The position numbers and the translations under genes are program-made. 64,000 bases of DNA from Dermatemys mawii (Eukaryota; Chordata; Testudines; Dermatemydidae). The notes below the pieces were generated by a model. It was not told where the DNA came from. It did no database searches and worked only from the letters and a program-made list of their open reading frames with translations. Shown here piece after piece: positions 1 through 11,500 of this stretch; position 1 is the first letter of the stretch; each line of letters opens with the position of its first letter. The stretch is from positions 9,116,576 to 9,180,575 of the forward strand of contig ML677358.1 of assembly GCA_007922305.1 (NCBI GenBank), in the 5' to 3' direction.

Positions 1-2505
1 TTCCCTAGGGTCTTCGTCCTAAACTTTAGTTTAATGCTTATTTTTCAAGATCTGTTGTGAACAGAAACATGCTAAGCTCCAGTAAGTTTCAAGCTTGGCT
101 TCCCCCAGAGGCATGATGGGCCTCCCAAAGGGAGTTCCCAGTCAGAATTGCCTCTGAGTTATGTAAATGGTGAAATTCTGCATTTGAGAAGCAAAGATGA
201 TTTTCAGCTGTGTCCACTTAGACCTTCTGCATGTGTTTACAGCCCGAATGCTGTATATCTCCAGAGCCACAAATTATCAGCTCTCCCCATGCACTTCAGG
301 GAAGTGTGATTGATATTGTCAAATGTTTCATCAAAGAGAGAGGTCACCAGTTAATGCTTTTACAGAGGTTTGGTGCTTAAACAGTGTGGAAACTAACTGT
401 GTAGGAGAAGAAACACCGCAGAGACTCCTTGTGCCAATAACTAGTGATGTGGTATGTGGACAGTTCTTAAGGTTCACTGTTCTGGAATGAAGCTGACTTC
501 AAAAGCAAAGCGGTCTTAATACAGGAAGCAGCTTTTCCTTAGCAAGCTGCCTAACAAGAGTTCAGCAGAAATGGTCTTTGTTCCTGCTGAGCATTTTGAG
601 AAGAGGAGCTGCAATAACTCTCTCTTTAATTAGCTGGGATGACAGTCAGGAACTTCGAATAAAAATGAATTATAGTCCAGTCCAGTGAGTTTGATCGCTG
701 GAGCCTGACAATACACCTTAACCAAGTGCTTTGTAAACCCTGTCATTTGCACAGCTCACCAGCTGAACTGTGCACCACGTTTGCTGGTGTCTCATTATTA
801 TATTTTCCCCTTTGTCTTTAAGAGCTGTTATCTCATCGTGGGGTGATAAAATCTTTAATTGTACATTCCCAGCTATCATGGATTGGTTTTGCAATTGAAT
901 TAATTTGCATGTCAGATTCACTTTGGATAAAGGCTTGAGTGCCATGATCCTCCTATATTCAGATATCTTGGCCTCTAGAGTAATGAATGTCACTTGTGGA
1001 TTAACTTTGAATGTTTTTCTCGCCCCTGGGGCAGGAATGTTAAACTTCAAAGGCTGTTTAGGTTTCCTGATGTATTATAGCACTTGGCTGTTTGTTGACA
1101 TGTTTATACACTACTAACTTCTAAGCAGCATGAGAGGGATTTTTGTCTGGCAGGTTGTAAACAGAGCAGGCCAATTCTCAACCATGTGCACTAACTTTAA
1201 TACACACAGAGCTTTTTAGATTTCATCAAGCTGAAACATAGTAATTCACTGAGTGGCATAAACAAAAACCTTGTTCGTTCAGGTTTAGGGGCTGAGTACC
1301 ATGATTGTACAGTTGTGGCTCTTCAGAGCAGGGACTGTGATTACCTGTGTCTGAACAGCACCAAGCAGAAGGCAATCCCAGTCCTTTTCAGAACATCTGG
1401 ATGCTTCGGTGATATTATAATAATAATAACGGGCCTCATTTTCAGAAGGGTGGGAAATCAGCTGAAGCTGTTAATGCAGAGCACCTCTGCCAATCCCGTT
1501 CAGTAATAATGACTGAGGCAGCACTTATGTTCTAAACCCCAATTTTCTTGTGCTTCACAAAACACTCTCCAGTTTCTTTGGGTTTGAAACTTCATACCCA
1601 ACTTTAAGCCAGAGGTCAAATAATTTTTGGAAAGTGTGTAGAAAATCCATTCTGATGAGGGTATTTTAACCGGAGCATGAAAAAGTTTTTCATTGATTAA
1701 GAACATTACTCGGACATTTGCATTCTAGTAACTCCAAAATAGCTCCAAATTCCAAACCTGGCACATACGCAGTCCTGCGTATGGAATGTAAGCATTACTT
1801 CATTTGAAGAAACATATGGCCTGACCCTCAGCTAGTGTAAATCGGCATAGCTCCATTGAAGTCCCAGTCTTCAGCTGAATTCAATGGAGCTACCCTAATT
1901 TATACACTTGAGCGGTTGTCTTCTACTTTTGAAATGAGATCATTTTAAAATGGTGTAATGCACAGTATGTTATTTTCCTTACTGACTTAAAAGATCTACC
2001 AAAGCATGCTACTTCACTGATCCCAGGTGCAGATATTGGATTGGTTGACCATTACCCTAATCACCAGGGTGGGGTTAGCAGTTCATCTTGGTATTGCTCA
2101 GCAAGTTTCTATGCCTTGTAAACACCTTTTCAGTTAGGGTGCACACTGCTGAACAATTTGTTCCTACAGTAATAATCCATCTGAACCTTTCATCTTGATA
2201 CCTGGATAGGAGATTTTAACCGTTTGGAGCTAATGAAGTGATAACCTCACAAAATGCTCTAGTATTTTTCAACATTTGGGGGAAGTTGGGCTCCACATTC
2301 AGATCAGAACTTTGCCGTCTAGGGCCATCTGCATTACCTCTGCACTGAGGTTGGAAAAGAACGTATGCCTCAATCATCTGTGTAGCTGCCGCAGCAACTA
2401 AGGCATTCACATCGAAGAGTAGCAATGAGTCCCGTTGTAGGGGATATTTTTAGGAAAAGCCACACAGATGTAGATGCTTTATAGACTCTTTCTTCCTGAT
2501 CCCAG
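1..2505. other. TCF7 upstream intron, no exon recognised
   Basis: I found no TCF7 N-terminal exon here. The stretch is AT-rich non-coding DNA. An old repeat fragment at about 1835-1905 has the paired form AGCTCCATTGAAGTC / CAATGGAGCTAC. The open frames in it are short and lack family features. Confidence 0.5.
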
Positions 2506-2592
2506 GCAGAGCCAGTCTGTCTATCCGCTCCCGTCATGTGGATTTAGACAGCCGTATTCGTCAGCGCTCTCTGCTGGGGCTACTTTCTCCAG
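2506..2592 (+). CDS. TCF7: TCF7 cassette exon resembling LEF1 exon VI
   Basis: This 87-bp exon has a pyrimidine-rich acceptor ending CCCAG and a strong donor AG|GTAAGTAT. In the frame required by the next exon (one base, then 28 codons, then two bases) it reads [20 protein letters not shown] and continues to TFS. This aligns well with the LEF1 alternative exon containing VYP..GGFRHPYP.AL..NASMS. Including it makes AGG (Arg) at the junction with 5252; skipping it keeps the frame, so it is a symmetrical cassette. In TCF/LEF proteins this region lies between the beta-catenin-binding domain and the HMG box and modulates repression. Usage cannot be judged from DNA. The match to LEF1 is from memory of the family. 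Confidence 0.82.
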
Positions 2593-5500
2593 GTAAGTAT
2601 GAGCTGTGTGAGACAAGACAGCAGCTCTGCTGGTCTCGCAGCTTGCAGTTTGTGCCATACAAGCTTGCCGCAGGCTGCAAATGTCCAGGGAGGGGCTGCC
2701 AAACTTCCAGATGGCAGGAGCAGGGAAAGAATATTGCTTTTAATCAAGTCTCTCTAAAATCATAAAAACATTAAGTTTCTATGGAGAAGCCACAACAATT
2801 TGGTTTTGATCAATAAAATGATAAAAATAAAATATTAAGAAATCCCCCACTATCAGTATTATAAAGATTGGACGAGGCCCTGTTTTTACATGCGGTGTCA
2901 CTGCAGCCACTCCAAACAGCTCCCTACCTTGAACTGTAATCTTTACTAGAGATAGAAATGTTCCTTTCCTCAGTGTAGTGGGCTGGGCCATGTTGTGCGG
3001 AGACTGACATGTTTGACTGGCTCTCAGTCGGGTTGTAAAGCCTGCGGAGAGTATGATCCCTGGCAGTGATTTTATTTGTCCCCCGGACGGCACAATTTAA
3101 ACATCTTGAGCCTTTTAAATTCCATTTGTCTCCCGCTACACCTCCCTGCATTCCAGTAGAAGGATAAGGATTTGCCATGCTGCATCACTGGATTGTTGGA
3201 ACTAACTCCTTGCTGACCCCTGTTAAAGCCTCCTCACAAAACTTAAAAACCTAGGGTCAGGTACTTAATGGGTATAGAACAGTGTAGTTCCATTGACTTC
3301 AGTGGATCTCTGCCAATTTAAACCAATTGAGGATCTAGCCACTAGAACACAATAAAACTTACAGAGCAAGTTGCATTCTGCAACACAAACCTACGACATT
3401 GGAGTACTGCAATACTGCTCCCTGTCGTCTCCATACATTATCCTGCCAGATTTATGAGCATGTCGGGCCCAACTCTGCCTTCATGTATGTGTGCACAATT
3501 CCCACTGATTGCACGGGCATGCCTGTTAACACAATTTGCCCCTTAAGTGTGGATTTGCCCCGCAATTACATAGCACTAGAGCGATCGCAAAGATGTTTGG
3601 ACAAAATTGTGAAGAATTTGTTACAAACGCTTGCGTTGTTCAGCTGACTGACAGCAAGCCCCTATGCTCCTGTTGGTCACTTCAGCTAGAATAGATTAAG
3701 CCCCAGTTTATGTGCAAAGCAACATTTGTTCGCATCTCCAGCTTTTGCTTCTGCTATGTGTTGTCATGATATGTAGGGGATAACACTCAAAACTGTTGTT
3801 GAAGGCATTCTTCAGAGACTTATCCCTGGAACAGTGGCAGGAAAATGCAGAGAGCCATATTACCTTAGTTTTCCACCATGCTGCCTGTGGCAACTTATTC
3901 TGTCTGAGCATCTAAATCGAATATAAAACGATAGAGAGGAGTTTACAGTCTTCCATGGTTGCTCCAAAACTCTCATCTTGCATGGGGTTGGCATTTTCAC
4001 TTATACTGTAGAGCAGGACAGGTTTTGCAATACTACAGATCAAAAAAGAACACCTTGTCAGATGAGGATCAACTTTCACACTGTGGCCAATGGGTCAAAT
4101 CAAAACATCTGTTTTTTTGTGTGTGACAACATCTCTCACGAACAGTTGTTTATCTCCCAGGGGCAATTCTTGTTCTCTCCAAGCTCCAGCCGTCAAATGG
4201 CAAGCTTGGCAAAGCCCGTCTACAACCTCAAAATCTATACAGCGCTAATGAAGCTTACAAGCTAGTAAAACCTCTTATGATCTCATTTCTGTGTTGGTGG
4301 ATAATGTGGCTAGGTGTACCTCCAAGGGTTGCAGTTTGATTTGTGCTGAGACTCGTGCTTTTTCTATTGTAGAGGTGCATGGAGGTCCTAATTCAAATCC
4401 AAATGTTGGTGTGGTTTTGGTTTTTGCTGTAACACTAACAAAAATAGTGTGACAACTGAGATCTGAAAATGCCAGGTTTTTTTTTTTAAATAAAAGCTGC
4501 TGTTCTCTGTAAGGCTAGATTACATTGCAGATTATTTTTATTAAAAAAGCCATGGAATCTGAATGCTGTCCCAAATCTTTTCGGCTATGAGTTTGGCTAC
4601 TATGTTATCCACTCATCCACTGTCGTCATGACAGAGGAATACTCAGCAAGGATGCATTGATGGATGAAGCCAAAGAAAAGGATCAAAGACCCCACGCAAA
4701 AGGCACACCTCCCCTTTGTTTTCATTGATTCTAAACTTTGTAAGTGTCATTCTTCAGGTGAAATCAAACACCAAGTGAAGCACTGCTGCCTTTTTTTTAA
4801 CTACTTCTGCTAGAGCACCAGCAGTGATGGAAAAGTCCTGGGTTAGGCTTGGCAGATCTGCAGCACGTTAGCATCCATATATGGACCCCTATTATTATTT
4901 CAGGAAGAATGCTCTCCTTACAAAATTTCAGAGATAATAAGATAAGGGATGGTGTCTCTCAGCGATTTGCTTTGTTTACTTCTGTTTAGCATTTGTTCCT
5001 GTAACTTAAAAACAACTCAGAGAGTGCCATCTAGTGAGAAAAGACGTGTTCTCCATCTGCCAGATATGAATACTGATGGAAAGAGTTGTACCCAGCCACC
5101 CCTTTACTGCCAGATGAACAGGAAATGTTTTGCAGACGGGTCTCTCTCCCACATCTGAATCCTCCTTTATGAGTTGAATCCAGCCATCTATTGCGGGTGG
5201 GTTGGGCTACACAGAAAGTCCCAGTGATCACTGACATGCCCTCTATTGCAGGTTTACACATCCCCTGATGCTGAGCTCTGGAATGCACACCACTGGAATC
5301 CCTCATCCAGCCATAGTACCCCACTCCGGGAAGCAAGAAATGGATCATTATGACAGGAGCATGTAAGTCATCAACCTTGAGACAAGGGTGAGGCTATCAA
5401 AATGGCCTCCTTAACTATTTAGTTATTCCACTGTTTATATAGGTGGGGACATTTTGGATGGTAAAACCCTGTGGAGGCCAGATATGGAACATTTGCACCT

Positions 5501-8500
5501 CTGTCGATTTGACAAGCAAAGTTGGCAGCACTACGCTGTTGCCCCAGCAACTGAAAGTTGCCAGCGTAACGATGGGCATGATTCTTAGAAGGGTCCATGC
5601 CCTAGTTGCATAAAATAGTCAGTCTACATTTGAGGTCAAGTGTTCTAGTATTTAATATTTTCACGAGGAACATTTCCTTCTGGCTACTGTTCAGTTCTGA
5701 TAACTGAGATGCAAGAGCGCGACTGTTACTGACTGTTTTGTTTCTGTCAAGGAAACCCCAACCAGAACCAAAGAGAGAGAAGGAAGCCAAGAAGCCCACT
5801 ATCAAGAAGCCCCTGAATGCTTTCATGTTGTATATGAAAGAAATGCGGGCAAAAGTCATTGCTGAGTGCACCCTGAAAGAAAGTGCAGCTATCAATCAGA
5901 TTTTAGGAAGGAGGGTAAGCGCACAGAACAGAACATATTGCTTGCTTCTAAGCAAAGCCATTCTCTTCTTCACAATTCTATAGAGAGAGAAAAAGAGAGA
6001 ACTGATCAGCTGCTTAACCACAAAACTATTACCTGTGAGACTTTGGGGAAATCAGTGTTTCTTTAAATGTGGTCTGTGTACTAGTCACGCCACAGAATAA
6101 AATCTTTAGATGAACAAACAGTAGGAGTGATGGGGGTGTTCCTTAGAGGGATGAAGCCCATGGGACGGTCTCTCCCCTGTTAGTGCTTTTTAAATAACAT
6201 TTAAAAACCACTAGGGTAGGTGCCTTTTTATGTGCTGCTACTGAAATGAATATGCTTAAAAAATCCCTTTCAATATATGAGGGCAGAGGAGCGTAAACTA
6301 TCATGGGTTTCCACATCACTGAACTACTGGTAATGAACCTCTCTGACACTGGATCCTAATTTAAAGGGTCTTATGACTGGCTGTGAGTTTCTCATGGAGG
6401 TCACAGATTCTGTGACTGTCCGTGACTTCTGCAGTGGGTGGTGCAGCTAACTCTGGGGCTGCCCTAGCAACTCAGGGAGCCCCAGCAACTCAGGCAGCCC
6501 TTGAGCCAGTCACATCAGCTGCTGCTGGGCCCTCTCCCTGCAGCACCCCCCTCCCAAGCACTCGTGACGCCCCAGCATCCGCTGGGCACCCCTCCCTTCC
6601 CGTCCCCAGCACCTGCAGCACTCCCAAGATTTAGTCAGGGGTATAGTATAAGTCATGGACAGGTCATGGGCCATGAATTTTTATTTACTGCCCTTGACCT
6701 GTCCTTGATTTTTACTAAAAATACCCATGACTAAAATGTAGCCTTAATTATGACTATTGTAGAGGCAATGTGTTTGCCCTTGCTGGAGAAGAAGTGACCC
6801 CTCTGGGTCCAGCTATTAGGGGTCTATAAAACCTAAGGAGAAAAAGTCTGTGAGGAAAGAGCTCTGAGCACCCATAGCTGCATAGAGACCCTTCACTTCC
6901 TTCCCTGGGGAGGCCAATTAGCCACGCGTCTGCAGATTCAAGGGTCAGCCTTGCATCACGTACCAGTGTTTTCCTTAAGCAGGTAGCAAACGCCTCCCCC
7001 TTTAAAAATGTGTACATTGTCCTTATGCCCCTGTAAATACCAAGCATCAGATTACCTCGATGGAACTCAGCTGACATGAGTGGCACTACACAATGGATAA
7101 TGGAAGGAGATCCCATCTAGCCCTCCTCTCACTCTGACAGCAAAGAGGGATGGTGATGAAATGCACTGAGGAGTCTCACAACTGACTTTTTCTTTTTTTT
7201 TTTTTTTTGGTTGCAGTGGCACGCACTGTCACGGGAGGAGCAGGCCAAGTACTATGAACTGGCCCGGAAGGAACGGCAGCTTCACATGCAGCTCTACCCC
7301 GGCTGGTCTGCTAGAGATAACTATGTGAGTGCTTAATGCAGCTAGGGACTAACGGCCCCATCTTGGCAGAATGTTTAGAAATCTGTAGTTGAAATGAAAA
7401 TGTCACCTGCCTGATTTAACAGCTGTCCCTGATAGTGTACCTCCCGAAAGCCATGGGGCGCACCAATGCACTCATACAGATAGGTGATGGGGGGAGGGTA
7501 TTCATATACCTGTAGGCATAAGAATATATGTCTAAGCAATAAATTAATTTTTGGGGGGTCTGTGGATTAATCTATACTTTTGGCAAGCATGTCACATTTC
7601 CCAACAGCTGCTAAATGATGTGGCTTTGTTAACAAGGAGGTTTGCTTACTTATGGTCTTAGTAGAAGCTCTAATAAAAATAGCCAGGTTTGTATGAAAAA
7701 TAACCAGAAAGCAAAATGATTTTTAAATTACTTGAGTGGTCATTGGCAATATTACTCCTATGGAAATATACTCCTATGATGTATGGTCTTAGGCAGTCAG
7801 GGGTTTTCCATCTATGGTCCATGGACAACAGAGCCGTATTTCCTGGTGATCCGCAGAATGGGACATTTTTGAGGACCACATCTTAGGGCAGGGTGAAGGT
7901 TAGGAAAGCAGGGGAAGGGTTTAGGAGGAAATCTCAGCCTCTGAATGAAAGATCTGGAGAACTCCTGGCCTAAGACATTGATAAATAGACAGCTGCAATG
8001 ACTTCCACAGTACTCGCTATAGTGCTTCGTAGGCCCTTTTCCTGAATTCCATAGGGGGAATCAGCTTTATGATTTAGGAATGACCAAGAGAAAATCCTTC
8101 TCCTTTAATATGGCTACCTCTGTGGAGACTTAATGGTTTAAAGACTTTACACTCATTATTTGTTTAGGGTAGCACTTACTTTGCTGGTAAGATGGAATGG
8201 TCCCTGCCCTAGAGAGCTTACAATCTGAAGACACACCAACAGACAAGTAGGCAGAGGTTAGGGGTAATGGGAAACATACTTTTTTCTTTCCTTCTCTTTT
8301 ATTGTGCTTGTGAGGAGGTTTACGGTAGGTGGCAGTAGGTCTTCAAGAATGCCTTAACTGTGGAACACATACAGGCTTTGTAGATGAACTCCCTTACTGC
8401 CTAAGAGGTCTCTCACCTGTCTTTATAGTACTGCATCATAATTTTAAAAACTACTTATTTAATCTAAAAAATTAGAACTATTCCTACTCAGTGATGTGAC

Positions 8501-11500
8501 ATGTAACATCAATAGCGTTTTGCTCTGGGGCTGATGCTTCTCTCACTTAAGCCTGTTTTATACCCAAGTAACTCCACTAATGTCAGAGGAATTGCTCCTG
8601 ATTTACACCAGTGTGAAACTAGACAAAGTCTTTTATAAGTTTGCCAGCACTGGCCTAATGTACAGAAGCAGGTCTACTGCCCTGTAGCAGTCACTGCTCT
8701 AAAGTTACTGGAAATATCAGTCTCTGTATTTTCAGTTTCCTTAACTATACAGAGCATAAAATAGTCACAAGCTGATTCTGTTGTATTTCCCACCCATATA
8801 TAACAATTAACCAGTAGTGTTAATTAGCTATAAAGAGACGGTAGCAAGTGAAAGTTATTGAACTATAATGCGCTTTGGGGAATTTCAAATGGGATCCTAT
8901 TGTTTCTTCATTCTAATTCCATTTACCATGGTTATATCCTCTCTTGGCCATTATCAGGACACCTTTATTACACTGGTCTACAGTTTTTTAGAAGTCGTCT
9001 GCTTCAGAGATAAAATGTGATATTTATTATGTATTTTGATGTGCTGAATTCAAATATGACAATTAAAACAACTGGCTACTGTTTCTAAGATATTTAAGTT
9101 TTTACATTTTATGTCTATGTATATTGTGTAGATAGTAGAGTTTTAATCATAAATTGTAAACCTAGGTCTTTTCATGTGTTTATGGTTGCTTTACATGATA
9201 ATATTTCACCTGTCCTGTTTATGTAACACTTTAAAAATCAGCAAAAGGGTTATATAAATAAAATGTATTATGAAACAAAAGGCAAAAGAACTATTATGTA
9301 CATAGTTTAGTCCTATTCAGTGTCTACTCGGCGCTTCTTGGCTTGTCTCTTGTATTCATTAAATGGAGCATGTCTTGTCACTGTCCAGCAATAGTCTGCA
9401 AGCATTGATGGGCTCCATTTGCCCTGATTGCGTTTCTCCATTGTTGCAATGTCCTGGTGAAATCGCTCGCCGTGCTCATCGCTCACTGCTCCGCAGTTCG
9501 GTGGAAAAAAATCTAAATGAGAGTGCAAAAAATGTATCTTTAGTGACATGTTGCAACCAAGGCTTTTGTATGCCTTGAGGAGGTTTTCCACCAACAACCT
9601 GTAGTTGTCTGCCTTGTTTCCGAGACAATGTATTGCCACTAACTGGAAGGCTTTCCATGCCGTCTTTTCCTTGCCACGCAGTGCATGGTCAAATGCGTCA
9701 TCTCGAAGAAGTTCACGAATCTGAGGACCAACAAAGACACCTTTCTTTATCTTAGCTTCACTTAACCTTGGAAATTTTCCACGGAGGTACTTGAAAGCTG
9801 CTTGTGTTTTGTCAATGGCTTTGACAAAGTTCTTCATCAGACCCAGCTTGATGTGTAAGGGTGGTAACAAAATCTTCCTTGATTCCACAAGTGGTGGATG
9901 CTGAACACTTTTCCTCCCAGGCTCCAATGACTGTCGGAGTGGCCAGTCTTTCTTGATGTAGTGGGAATCTCTTGCACGACTATCCCATTCGCAGAGAAAA
10001 CAGCAGTACTTTGTGTATCCAGTCTGCAGACCAAGCAAGAGAGCAACAACCTTCAAATCGCCACAAAGCTGCCACTGATGTTGGTCGTAGTTTATGCACC
10101 TCAAAAGTTGTTTCATGTTGTCATAGATTTCCTTCATATGGACTGCATGACCAACTGGAATTGATGGCAAAACATTGCCATTATGCAGCAAAACAGCTTT
10201 AAGACTCGTCTTCGATGAATCAGTGAAGAGTCTCCACTCATCTGGATCGTGAACGATGTTGAGGGCTGCTATCACACCATCGATGTTGTTGCAGGCTACA
10301 AGATCACCTTCCATGAAGAAGAATGGGACAAGATCCTTTTGACGGTCACGGAACATGGAAACCCTAACATCACCTGCCAGGAGATTCCACTGCTGTAGTC
10401 TGGAGCCCAACAGCTCTGCCTTACTCTTGGGTAGTTCCAAATCCCTGACAAGGTCATTCAGTTCAGCTTGTGTTATGAGGTGTGGTTCAGAGGAGGAGGA
10501 TGGGAGAAAATATGGGTCCTGTGACATTGATGGTTCAGGACCAGAAGTTTCATCCTCTTCCTCATCTGACTCAAGTGAGAATGATTCTGGTGCATCAGGA
10601 ACCGGCAGTCCTTCTCCGTGGGGTATTGGGCGTATAGCTGATGGAATGTTTGGATAATGCGCAGTCCACTTTTTCTTCTTGGACACACCTTTCCCAACTG
10701 GAGGCACCATGCAGAAGTAACAATTGCTGGTATGATCTGTTGGCTCTCTCCAAATCATTGGCACTGCAAAAGGCATAGATTTCCTTTTCCTGTTCAACCA
10801 CTGCCGAAGATTTGTTTGCACAAGTGTTGCAGCATATGTGTGGGGCCCACCTCTTGTCCTGATCTCCAATTTTGCAGCCAAAATAAAGGTGATAGGCTTT
10901 CTTAACCATAGTGGTTATACTGCGCTTTTGTGATGCAAAAGTCACTTCACCACAAACATAGCAGAAGTTATCTGCACTGTTCACACAAGTACGAGGCATC
11001 TCTGCTCACTTTGGCTAAACAGAAATGTGTCCCTTTGCAAAATCAAACACTGACAAATAAGAGAGCACGACACTGTATGATTTCTAGAGCTGATATAGGG
11101 CAATTTGTTCAGCAGAGTGATGTAAGCTTCGTTATGATTGCATCATCCCTGACTTCTAGGAATAACATGATGCAATTCATATCATGTATGATGCAATACC
11201 AGCTTCAGATTGCATCATTCATTGTTTTGCCTAAAAAGCAAGTACTGTCCAAACCCAGTCATAGATTTATTCATAGATCCAGTCAAAGATGTATTTTAGT
11301 CATTTCTGGTTTAAATTGAGATCCCTTCCCTTTATAACTCACTTATCCTCCGCCATTCCCATGTCAAGGGTCGTATATACTGACCCAATAGCATATCTTG
11401 AAAACTAGAGCCAATCAACAATTTTAAGCATCATTTTCGTTCTCAGTGACCCAGAATTAGTAAAGTTTGACTACATTTATTTCAGAAGCATTTTGGCTGT

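Noticed and set aside
6422..6634. Ala/Pro-rich open frame in TCF7 intron
   Set aside because: Lies inside a repetitive element at 6375-6746.
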